From Laspinema sp963821735 (GTDB taxonomy: Bacteria; Cyanobacteriota; Cyanobacteriia; Cyanobacteriales; Laspinemataceae): a DNA stretch of 64,000 nt. The stretch covers positions 1 through 64,000 of the forward strand of contig CAWGFK010000034.1 in the NCBI GenBank assembly GCA_963821735.1, written 5' to 3'. Of the stretch, positions 8,488-15,403 are shown piece by piece. The position numbers were made by a program, and so were the translations under genes. Below the pieces are notes generated by a model. It was not told the origin of the DNA. It saw only the letters and a program-made list of their open reading frames with translations, and ran no database searches. Within the stretch, counting starts at the first letter, position 1, and each line of letters opens with the position of its first letter.

Positions 8488-8934
8488 TTAGCTTCCAAAA
8501 CAAGCACATACAATTCCAACACCAACTCCACCACAGGCTGCAAGTGAACCCAGATCATCAGGCCCCCCTACCCTCGACTCGCCGAGACGCTCTAAAATTT
8601 CAGGATCTCGTTCCCGTAATCGTCCTAAGATTCCGGGCGAGAACTCTTCAAGGGTTGTAATGGGGTTCACTTTTTGGCCGGGAATGTCACCAAGCTCAAT
8701 TGGGCGTTTGAGATTTGGCTCAAAATAACGGCTGCTTACTCGCAGATTGGACGGAAGATTTACACCTGCCTCTCGAAGTGCTTTAGGGGTCAGCCTTCTT
8801 GCAGCCTCATCAAGTCGTGAACCCTCTGGAGAGTTTAGCACAGCATTTAGCTGTTCTAAAAACTCTTCTGACTTCAGCAATTTTGCATTTTTCTCAGTTT
8901 GCTCACGAAGAGCTTCTTTATCAAGTTTAGGCAT
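8488..8934 (-). CDS. candidate RiPP precursor-like protein with Cys/Gly-rich C-terminus
   Basis: 148 residues from the ATG at 8934, preferred because GGAG lies 7 bases upstream; a TTG at 8946 is possible. The long charged N-terminal part contains a leader-like domain (SEEFLEQLNAVLNSPEG, then ALREAGVNLPSNLRVSSRY), shared with the downstream paralog. After a charged spacer (LGRLRERDPEILERLGE) a double-glycine-like VGGPDD precedes the tail LAACGGVGVGIVCACFGS, with three Cys and many small residues. This organisation is that of ribosomally made, modified peptides. No modifying enzyme, protease or exporter is adjacent, so maturation would need enzymes elsewhere. A simple Cys-tailed protein is the alternative. 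Confidence 0.6.
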   Translation of the reverse strand: MPKLDKEALREQTEKNAKLLKSEEFLEQLNAVLNSPEGSRLDEAARRLTPKALREAGVNLPSNLRVSSRYFEPNLKRPIELGDIPGQKVNPITTLEEFSPGILGRLRERDPEILERLGESRVGGPDDLGSLAACGGVGVGIVCACFGS

Positions 8935-9543
8935 CTTTAACTCCAATTAGCTAGTTGCAGCCTAATAACTTTTTTTGGCTTTGTTATGCATCTTTAGGTA
9001 GAGATAAAAACAAGGAATTTCTGGCTACTTTTTATCTTTACTGAGATAATAAACTGTTAGCAAGACTTGTAAATAAATATTAATTTTTTTGTTATCAAAG
9101 TAAATAGACAGCCTTGATTTATTTAATGCTTCCATCCAAACAATAGCTTGCATTTCCGCCAATTTTTAGTTAATTGTCAACAATATAAGACTTTCTTAAA
9201 TTAAGAAATTACAATGTAAAGAATAGATGTAACATTGAACACAATACAAATAGGTTCATCGGTCGGATAATTAGGGGTGTTTCCTAAAATTTCTACAAAA
9301 ACTGAAAGTCTGAACGGCTTTGCAGATTTGATTGATGTTACGAGCCGACGGACCAAGGGAGGCAGATACTCGCAACGAGATCTGTCACGCAACATCACCT
9401 CTGGCAGTTATTGATGAGGCGATCGCTGGTGGAAGTAACCAGATTAAGTGTCATCTCTGACAGTTTGGGAAAAGCGATCGCAACACCTGCGGCATTGGTT
9501 GAGGCAGTAGCTTCCTACAATCGGAGCAACAGCAGAATTTGTC
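8935..9543. other. intergenic region, divergent promoters
   Basis: About 600 bases without a convincing gene. The first half is AT-rich with homopolymer runs and would hold the promoter of the minus-strand two-gene unit. The second half is more GC-rich with HIP1-like sites near 9418 and 9471. A frame around 9470-9520 reads IATPAALVEAVASYN, which may be a tiny remnant of another gene but cannot be assigned. Confidence 0.5.
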
Positions 9544-9885
9544 ATGAACGAGATACAGCAAGCGGTCCAAAATTTTATCAAGCAGCACCAACTCGAAATC
9601 GCTGCATTTTCCTGGTCGTGCTTTTGCCAAGATGGAGCCGGAACGGTCGATATCAGAATCCTACCGGGTCGATTGCAGTTTGAGTGGATTTTAGCAAGTC
9701 AAGCGGAGGATAAAATTGCTGGACTGATTTCTCGCTGTAATTTCCAGAATGAAGCGATTGCAGTTTTTGCCGATCGCACTGCGGTGAAGTTCACTCCCTT
9801 GATGCCGCCCGCAAAATGTTGGGATGCGATCGCCCCTCGTTCAGAAGAGTTTGTGCGGCGGATGCCTGAAAACTTTCGGTGGTGA
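9544..9885 (+). CDS. hypothetical protein
   Basis: A 113-residue protein with no recognised family. It has an amphipathic N-terminal helix (EIQQAVQNFIKQHQLEIAAF), alternating beta-like stretches (GTVDIRILPGRLQFEWIL), and a C-terminal VKFTPLMPPAKCWDAIAPRS. There is no signal peptide or membrane segment. It is convergent with the HNH gene on the other strand, 14 bases away. The frame is open upstream in another phase, so the start is uncertain. It is probably real because its composition is protein-like and the frame is uninterrupted. Confidence 0.5.
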   Translation: MNEIQQAVQNFIKQHQLEIAAFSWSCFCQDGAGTVDIRILPGRLQFEWILASQAEDKIAGLISRCNFQNEAIAVFADRTAVKFTPLMPPAKCWDAIAPRSEEFVRRMPENFRW

Positions 9886-9899
9886 CTTGTCAGCGGTCA

Positions 9900-10187
9900 C
9901 TAAAACTCAAACGAAAGCTGACCCGGCGGGATGTTCGACTGTTGCCGGATGTGACAAGCCAGGTGGCAGGTTGTGCAGAGTGCAATCAGATTCTCGGGCC
10001 GGTTGTCTTCCGGGATGCGGTTATGGTGATGCACAGTCAGAGTGATTTTGGTCCGTTCGGATTTAGTCAGACTCGTGCAGTCGTCACCGGGGCGGAGGCA
10101 GTGGCGATGGCATTTGGCACAACGCCATCCGGCTTGTTCTTTGATAGTGAGCGCGATAGTAGACCAGTCTTTGGAATATCGTGACAT
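9900..10187 (-). CDS. small HNH endonuclease-type protein
   Basis: 95 residues with a complete HNH/zinc signature: a first CxxC pair in WRCAKCHRHC, the catalytic His block in LTVHHHNRIPEDNRPENLIA, and a second CxxC in ALCTTCHLACH. Such proteins cut or nick DNA and occur freely in phages, plasmids and mobile elements. The C-terminus (PGQLSFEF) resembles a clamp-binding tail but is not a clean match. It stands alone, with no intron or toxin partner visible. Confidence 0.85.
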   Translation of the reverse strand: MSRYSKDWSTIALTIKEQAGWRCAKCHRHCLRPGDDCTSLTKSERTKITLTVHHHNRIPEDNRPENLIALCTTCHLACHIRQQSNIPPGQLSFEF

Positions 10188-10248
10188 CTTGGATTGTGGG
10201 GAGCCACGGAGTTTTTTCTATTTTATCCGAACTCCATTCTCAACCGGC

Positions 10249-10332
10249 AACTCTATCGCCTCCCAAGACATCCCACTCGACCGCGTTCAAAACTTTGGGA
10301 GCCATCCCGTTCAAATCTCTCAACACGGCATA
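10249..10332 (-). pseudogene. C-terminal fragment of a CoiA/GIY-YIG-like gene paralog
   Basis: The minus strand reads VLRDLNGMAPKVLNAVEWDV then LGGDRVAG and stops. This matches the last 28 residues of the intact protein at 11847-12761 (VLRDLHSMTPKVLSAVEWEI). The preceding piece of the same paralog lies about 0.9 kb away at 11235-11300. An insertion containing the oxygenase gene therefore split the paralog. Confidence 0.8.
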
Positions 10333-10442
10333 CAGCCGAGGTAATAGCAAAATAGGACAAGACGTAAAGTTTTGTGACGAAATTGTTCCATCTGCACCGG
10401 CGGGAATCGGATAAGTGTTGGAAGTGACAGTTATTGGCCCGA

Positions 10443-10476
10443 GGCGATTCCCTACGGGATAGCTGCGCTTACCGCA
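10443..10476. repeat. dispersed HIP1-linked repeat, copy 3
   Basis: GGCGATTCCCTACGGGATAG is followed by CTGCGCTTACCGC. It is preceded by GTGTTGGAAGTGACAGTTAT, as at copy 1. It overlaps the 3' end of the oxygenase gene and may have altered that protein's C-terminus. Confidence 0.6.
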
Positions 10477-11042
10477 ACCAACACCCCAAGACCGAACTTA
10501 ATTTTTGCTTTCACGGCCCTAGATTCCACTGTGAATCCTGGAATATCTTGCAGTTCTGTTTCGCTCAAACTGTACTGTTCGCAAACCAAACTCAAACGAG
10601 TTCCGGTACTTTTAACAGCGTTGACAGAGTGAGTCAAATCTCCTTGAAAATAGATCAGCGAGTTGGCTTGCGGCTTAATCTGTCCGACTTGCTGTTTGTT
10701 GCGCCGCAGTATCAACTCTCCCCCTTGCAAGTTCGGCGGTACTTGCACATATAAAACGCTGACGGCTGCGGGAGGTTCAACTGTTTTGCAGTACGATCGC
10801 AAAGATCGATCGATATGCGGATCGACGCGGGAACCTTCACCCAGCAACAAAGGGTTGAGGTAAAAAGCATTGCATTCAGGCTGTAATGCTTGGTCTAGAT
10901 AGGGTTTGAACAAGGGGAACCGCCGTTCTACTTCGGAAATTTCCGAACGTTGAAACACCACGGAAAACCCTTTTGTGCCAATGAAATCGCGATTGAGGTT
11001 GTTGATTGCTAGATAAGGGGAGGCTAGAATTGCTCCTCGCAA
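10452..11042 (-). CDS. 2-oxoglutarate/Fe(II)-dependent dioxygenase (prolyl 4-hydroxylase type)
   Basis: A 196-residue cupin-fold oxygenase. The iron-binding HxD motif is in SRVDPHIDRSLRSY (about residues 72-85). The distal His and the 2-oxoglutarate-binding Arg are in DLTHSVNAVKSTGTRLSLV (about 138-157). It would hydroxylate an unknown substrate using O2 and 2-oxoglutarate. The only start in frame is a TTG at 11042; the frame stays open upstream (ILTLSSIDYLND) without ATG or GTG, so the N-terminus may be altered. The last 20 residues overlap a dispersed repeat and are probably not native. The gene lies inside an insertion that split a paralog of the 11847 gene. Confidence 0.78.
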   Translation of the reverse strand: MRGAILASPYLAINNLNRDFIGTKGFSVVFQRSEISEVERRFPLFKPYLDQALQPECNAFYLNPLLLGEGSRVDPHIDRSLRSYCKTVEPPAAVSVLYVQVPPNLQGGELILRRNKQQVGQIKPQANSLIYFQGDLTHSVNAVKSTGTRLSLVCEQYSLSETELQDIPGFTVESRAVKAKIKFGLGVLVAVSAAIP

Positions 11043-11234
11043 GTCGTTGAGGTAGTCGATCGAAGAAAGCGTTAGGATGTTGGCTATAGTATTTCAAGGC
11101 ACTCAAAAATCATCAAAGTTTAAGGAAACAGCAGATAGAAATGCAGCAATCGCTCAGACTTGGGATTGCTTCGTTTCTCGCGGAGGACATAATAATCTTG
11201 ATTTAAGTTCGCGTACTTAAGTCAAAGGTTTTTC

Positions 11235-11300
11235 TGAACTGCGAACACCGGCTCAACTTTCGGAAACCAGAAATATTCCGTGAGGGTGGTAATGGGGAAG
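11235..11300 (-). pseudogene. second fragment of the split CoiA/GIY-YIG-like paralog
   Basis: The minus strand reads PITTLTEYFWFPKVEPV, matching PIGTLTEYFRFPTVEPV of the intact gene at 11847-12761. The match ends exactly where the fragment at 10249-10332 begins (VLRDL). Confidence 0.75.
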
Positions 11301-11405
11301 TTAATAGGAAAAATCGTTAGTATTCGCTTAATCTGTAAGAGTTTTAGAATTCAGTCAAGACAAGAGTTTTCCCACAGCGACAAAATAGGGATAGGTGCGG
11401 CTAAC

Positions 11406-11618
11406 TTAGGAGATTATCCTCACATCCGCCGCCTGTAACCCTTTTGGTCCATCATGCAGCTTAAAGCTGACGCGCTGTCCTTCCTCTAAACTTCGGTGAC
11501 CAGATCCCTGGATCTCTGAGAAGTGAACCAGAATATCAGTGCCGTTTTCCCTTGTGATGAATCCATAGCCCTTGTCTCGATTAAACCACTTCACGACGCT
11601 TTCCTCAGTCATATTCAT
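11406..11618 (-). CDS. cold-shock domain protein
   Basis: 70 residues covering one complete cold-shock domain. RNP1 is seen in WFNRDKGYGFITREN and RNP2 in DILVHFSEI, with the closing strands RVSFKLHDGPKGLQAADV. It would bind single-stranded RNA or DNA as a chaperone. The ATG at 11618 follows the purine-rich GGAGTAAGAGTAAATGA. It is a single-gene unit. Whether it responds to cold cannot be read from the sequence. Family assignment is secure. Confidence 0.95.
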   Translation of the reverse strand: MNMTEESVVKWFNRDKGYGFITRENGTDILVHFSEIQGSGHRSLEEGQRVSFKLHDGPKGLQAADVRIIS

Positions 11619-11846
11619 TTACTCTTACTCCTCAGTACAAAATTAAATTTTTGCCACTACTTAACGAGAAGCGTAAAACCGCTTAACGTTGTTTTCCAAT
11701 TATAAAACCTTACAGCCCACCTTCCTGCTAAGGATGCTTATATTTTTGCCATAAAAAATAATCACAAAAGCTAAGGAGCCACACGGTTTTTCCTATTTTA
11801 TTCAAAGGCTCCAAACCATTCTCAACCCGCCCCCGGGTAATCGCAG

Positions 11847-12761
11847 CTATGCCGTTAGGCTATCGCCTTCCAAGATTTCCCACTCAACCGCACTCAAAAC
11901 CTTGGGAGTCATCGAATGCAAATCCCTCAGCACTGGCTCAACTGTGGGGAATCGGAAATACTCGGTCAGAGTGCCAATCGGATAGTTAAACCGCTGATAG
12001 CGGTGCTTGAAATATAATTCGGCGTTTCCTCTGTGTTGCCAGAGTCCGAGTAGCTCAACGGTCACCTCTGAGAAATGCGATCGCATATCCCGTTCGACTT
12101 CTTTGATTCTGGACTCAATCGGTCGGGTCGTAATCCCGACTTTATGGAACAGTTGCCCATCGGCTTGCACTTCCAGGAAATAGAGCGAGTTCAAGAGAAT
12201 CCGCCTAAGTTGAGCGCGGTAGATTTCCAGGTCAGCCCGCCGCTCATCCATTGCCGATAATCCAGCGGCGATCGCAACATTCGCGGACCGTTCCAGTTTG
12301 TCCAGTTCTTCCAACAACATCGGCTCCTGGACTTGGTTGAATTTTCCCAGTGGCAGGGAGCCGATGGGAATTCTCCCGAGGGGAGTGAACTGGCAAAAAT
12401 TGCGATCGCCTACCATCAGTCCTTTCAAAATCCACCGAAACTCAGTCAGGTCTCGGGGAATCGGTCGCCGTTCTCTGCCATACTCACGCCATAAGACTTT
12501 CAACCGTTCCAGTTCCTCGCCCTTGAGTTGGATTAGGAAATTGTCATACAGAGGCAGCGATGGGAACGCTTTGGTTTTGATTCTTTGTACCACAGGCTGG
12601 CAAGTTTGAACGCTGTGAGCGAAATGGTGCTCTTTCACCGTTCCTTTCCTCGCCGTCAAACCCCCGCCGCAGTAGAGACAGGTGAGTTTTGTTTTCCCTC
12701 GTACAGCTTCATCTACTCCGACTAACTCACCGGCAGGAGAAACGCCAAATTTTAACCACAT
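11847..12761 (-). CDS. CoiA-like zinc domain plus T5orf172/GIY-YIG-like protein
   Basis: 304 residues. The N-terminus has a zinc-ribbon region like that of competence protein CoiA (LTCLYCGGGLTARKG, then KEHHFAHS; about residues 27-50). The C-terminal third resembles the T5orf172/GIY-YIG type: YFLEVQADGQLFHKVGITTR, then IESRIKEVERDM and ELYFKHRYQRFNYPIGTLTE (about 195-270). Both halves occur in DNA-processing or mobile-element proteins, so a nuclease role is likely but unproven. The middle is helical. Broken copies of its C-terminus lie at 10249 and 11235. Confidence 0.72.
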   Translation of the reverse strand: MWLKFGVSPAGELVGVDEAVRGKTKLTCLYCGGGLTARKGTVKEHHFAHSVQTCQPVVQRIKTKAFPSLPLYDNFLIQLKGEELERLKVLWREYGRERRPIPRDLTEFRWILKGLMVGDRNFCQFTPLGRIPIGSLPLGKFNQVQEPMLLEELDKLERSANVAIAAGLSAMDERRADLEIYRAQLRRILLNSLYFLEVQADGQLFHKVGITTRPIESRIKEVERDMRSHFSEVTVELLGLWQHRGNAELYFKHRYQRFNYPIGTLTEYFRFPTVEPVLRDLHSMTPKVLSAVEWEILEGDSLTA

Positions 12762-12903
12762 AATGCAGTCCTCCTAAACGTCACGATTTCTTAACATGAC
12801 CTTTAGAAGGCTACTCCGTCCGGATGGGTTCCGGTGGCAGTGGATTTAAAGTGGGGCTAGACAGCCATAGACTAAGTGATGCTGCGCCCGGGCTATCTGC
12901 GGA

Positions 12904-14421
12904 CTAGAGACAGAGGTCTGTTGTCCATTCATCCCTAGCGGTCGGTCCTCGCCAACATTGTTGCTGACGGCCCGCCCAGACCAGTTCCCAGGTGAGTCCA
13001 TCGTCTTGAAGGTCAAATTCCAATCGATAGCGTCTAGCTCCAACGGAATCATCAGCAAGGCCGGTTAGAGTGATGACGGCTTCGGCGCGGTTGGTGTCTG
13101 GCATCTTGAGGGTGAGGGTTTCTTCCTGATTTTCTGTGCGCTCCCTAAGTCCAAAATTCTCTCGGGTGAAGGCTTCGATATCTCGGGTGGTGCGATCGCC
13201 GGGTAAGTCCACAGAGAGATATTGGTCCCGACTGCCATCAGCACTGGTATGGGTCCGTTCCGTAGCGGCCCCAGCCTGCCACAGACGCACAATCGGAGTC
13301 GGGAAGGTCGGTGGTTGTCCAGCCCAGGCTAGAGTTTGACCATCGGGACTCAATGCAATCGCTGAGGCTCCACCCTGCTGACGAGTCCGAATAGAATTAT
13401 CCACCGGATTGCCCGCGAAATCAATCAAAATACCCTCGGGAAACTGACCCGCAAGCAGGCCATCAGGACTCAAGCGCACTGCCGATTCCCCCAAATGCTC
13501 ATGCTGATAGCGGGGGGTTTGTTGCTGCCAATCCCAAATCACCACCTGCCCCCGAGAGCCTGAGCCATCCCCTGACCAAATCGCTGGAGTTTGAGTCACC
13601 AGGTATTGACCATCAGCGCTAAACTCAACATCGGTAATATCAATGGACCCATCTAGCGTCCCCAGGGGTGCAAGACCTTCTCCCTGGACTGTCCACAGCC
13701 GGACTTGGGTATTATCTTGCCGTCCATCGGGCAGATTCATCTCCACCGTGGCGAGGGTTTGTCCATCGGGACTCAGGGCGACTGCCTCAAGCAGACCCGC
13801 CTCCACAGACCAATCCAAAGTGCCTGTTTCCACAGACCACCGTTGCAACTCCTGTCCACAGGCCGCCCAAAGCTGGTTTCCTTCAGGACTAAACGCCACA
13901 TCTTGACAGCCGTTTTGGCTTGCTAACTGATGTCGGGGTTCGCCACTGTCGAGGTCCCAGAGAATCAAGGAATGTTCCGCCGTGACTCGCCCAGGACTGC
14001 GAGTGGTTGTGGCCAGGGTTCGACTATCCGCACTCAAGGCGATCGCTGTCGGCTGCATCGCCCCCAAAGGCGAGTCTGAGCGATGACCGGGCAAATCATG
14101 CAACAACGCTCCCGAACCCACATCCCAAACCTTGAAGGCATCCTCACTAACGCTGACGAGAATTTGCCCATCTGGACTAAATTGCAACAGGTTTGGGGAT
14201 TGCTCATGACCTTCTAAGACCTGGGTGAGGTCGGCCATCGTCCAATCAGCCGGGGTGGCCTGCGGGGACTCATCCAGCTCTCGGGTCACCTCAGAGTCAG
14301 GAACTCGGCTTGTCTCGTCGGAACCATTCCCGGGGGAGTCCACTGCACAGCCAATGAGTCCCCCTAACGTGATAACCAGACTGAAGCGAAGGAGAAGGCG
14401 GGACGATTGACGAGAGAGCAT
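12904..14421 (-). CDS. WD40-repeat lipoprotein
   Basis: About 505 residues from the ATG at 14421; a start at 14463 would add 14 residues before the signal peptide. The N-terminus is a lipoprotein signal (SRLLLRFSLVITLGGLIGC) with Cys at about 25, so the protein would be membrane-anchored outside the cytoplasm. A low-complexity linker follows, then about seven WD40-type repeats with recurring SPDGQxLA and VRLW elements (about 60-370), forming a beta propeller. The last 120 residues (DQYLSVDLPGDRTTRDIEAF, then CWRGPTARDEW) are a separate domain with two Cys. Such propellers bind proteins; the partner is unknown. Monocistronic. Confidence 0.85.
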   Translation of the reverse strand: MLSRQSSRLLLRFSLVITLGGLIGCAVDSPGNGSDETSRVPDSEVTRELDESPQATPADWTMADLTQVLEGHEQSPNLLQFSPDGQILVSVSEDAFKVWDVGSGALLHDLPGHRSDSPLGAMQPTAIALSADSRTLATTTRSPGRVTAEHSLILWDLDSGEPRHQLASQNGCQDVAFSPEGNQLWAACGQELQRWSVETGTLDWSVEAGLLEAVALSPDGQTLATVEMNLPDGRQDNTQVRLWTVQGEGLAPLGTLDGSIDITDVEFSADGQYLVTQTPAIWSGDGSGSRGQVVIWDWQQQTPRYQHEHLGESAVRLSPDGLLAGQFPEGILIDFAGNPVDNSIRTRQQGGASAIALSPDGQTLAWAGQPPTFPTPIVRLWQAGAATERTHTSADGSRDQYLSVDLPGDRTTRDIEAFTRENFGLRERTENQEETLTLKMPDTNRAEAVITLTGLADDSVGARRYRLEFDLQDDGLTWELVWAGRQQQCWRGPTARDEWTTDLCL

Positions 14422-14463
14422 GAGTCCTCTAAAATTTGCGTCAGTATAAACTTCAGTCCCCAA

Positions 14464-15403
14464 GCAGCAATTTCCGGAAGTTGAGGATAAGCCGTGATAG
14501 CCTAACCCCTGGAAATGCTAGGTTTTATACAAACAAAAAACTCGTGCAAAATCTGTACCCGGGCCGCACTCACGCCTAGATTTTGTTCTCACGCCCATTG
14601 GTTTGCCAAAATGGACGCCTTTATTTGCAGGCGATCGCTTGGCTTACCCACTCAAGCTAGTCTGGTCCCATCAAGCCCCACCCCGTTCCATCCCCATTCG
14701 GGGACCCTAGGATGTTGGGGCCTAGTGAGTAGAGGCTGCTTGATTTGGGGGGTCAACTCGGTGTTTCAAACTGCGCTAATACTTGAACAGCAGACGTTAA
14801 ACTCTCTTTTTCAAGTAGCACTTCGTCGCACTTGACTATTAATTTAGAACTTGAATAATTGGACTAGAATTTTATTTTGTGCTAGAATCAATCAGTTTTA
14901 TCTTAAGAATAAGATAAGAAAGTAATCCGCCTAAATGCTTGCAGGGCAAGATTATCAGGATTTTAGCTTGGGTAAATCTTTAGACTAGATTTACCGGATT
15001 TATTGATAACAAATACTAAAACACTGCTGAAATATCTTGAAACGGGTAGTTCAGCAGAATAAATGTGCTATCATGTTTTCAGAAAAAAAAAGGTGGCTGT
15101 CCCCGAAAACTCGACGCCAATCGAGCGGATCCAAACCAACCCACACACAAATCTACAGAACTTCTGTTCTGTAAAAAACAAAAACTTACTTGCAGTCTAG
15201 CAAATTTAGCATCCCTAAACAAGTTAGCCGCTCAGTTTAATCTTTCAATGGGAACAGGATCCATGAAGGGACGGCTCCATATAAGGAGTGCGTCTTGTGA
15301 ATACTTACCTGCACCGGCTGATTGACCGGGCATTGTCTAGCTATCCATTTAGCTGCCAATGCCCCTCTGTTCACCGTTCGAGCGAGTTGGGGGGGCAAAG
15401 CTA
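14464..15403. promoter_or_regulatory. upstream region of rep gene, candidate replication origin
   Basis: 940 bases with no convincing gene. Three inverted repeats stand close together: TTATCTTA (14898-14905) with TAAGATAA (14910-14917), GGTAAATCT (14971-14979) with AGATTTACC (14987-14995), and CTGCTGAA (15024-15031) with TTCAGCAG (15050-15057). The surroundings (14840-15070) are AT-rich. Together with the rep gene directly downstream, this is what an origin or rep-control region would look like. That is inference from position and structure only. Confidence 0.5.

Noticed and set aside
9411..9683. Plus-strand frame overlapping the start of the 9544 gene
   Set aside because: Only IATPAALVEAVASYN is protein-like; the rest is repeat and HIP1 sequence, and a remnant cannot be assigned.
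9824..10344. Plus-strand frames opposite the HNH gene
   Set aside because: They are antisense shadows of the HNH coding sequence and its downstream fragment, rich in Arg/Gly/Ser.
12075..13339. Several 60-100 codon frames on the plus strand opposite the minus-strand genes at 11.8-14.4 kb
   Set aside because: Antisense to conserved WD40 and GIY-YIG-like coding sequence, with low-complexity translations.
14515..14835. 106-codon plus-strand frame
   Set aside because: The composition is unlike a protein, there is no ribosome site, and it crosses HIP1 and simple sequence in the rep upstream region.
15065..15325. 86-codon frame just upstream of the rep gene
   Set aside because: No motif, poor start context; more likely part of the control region.
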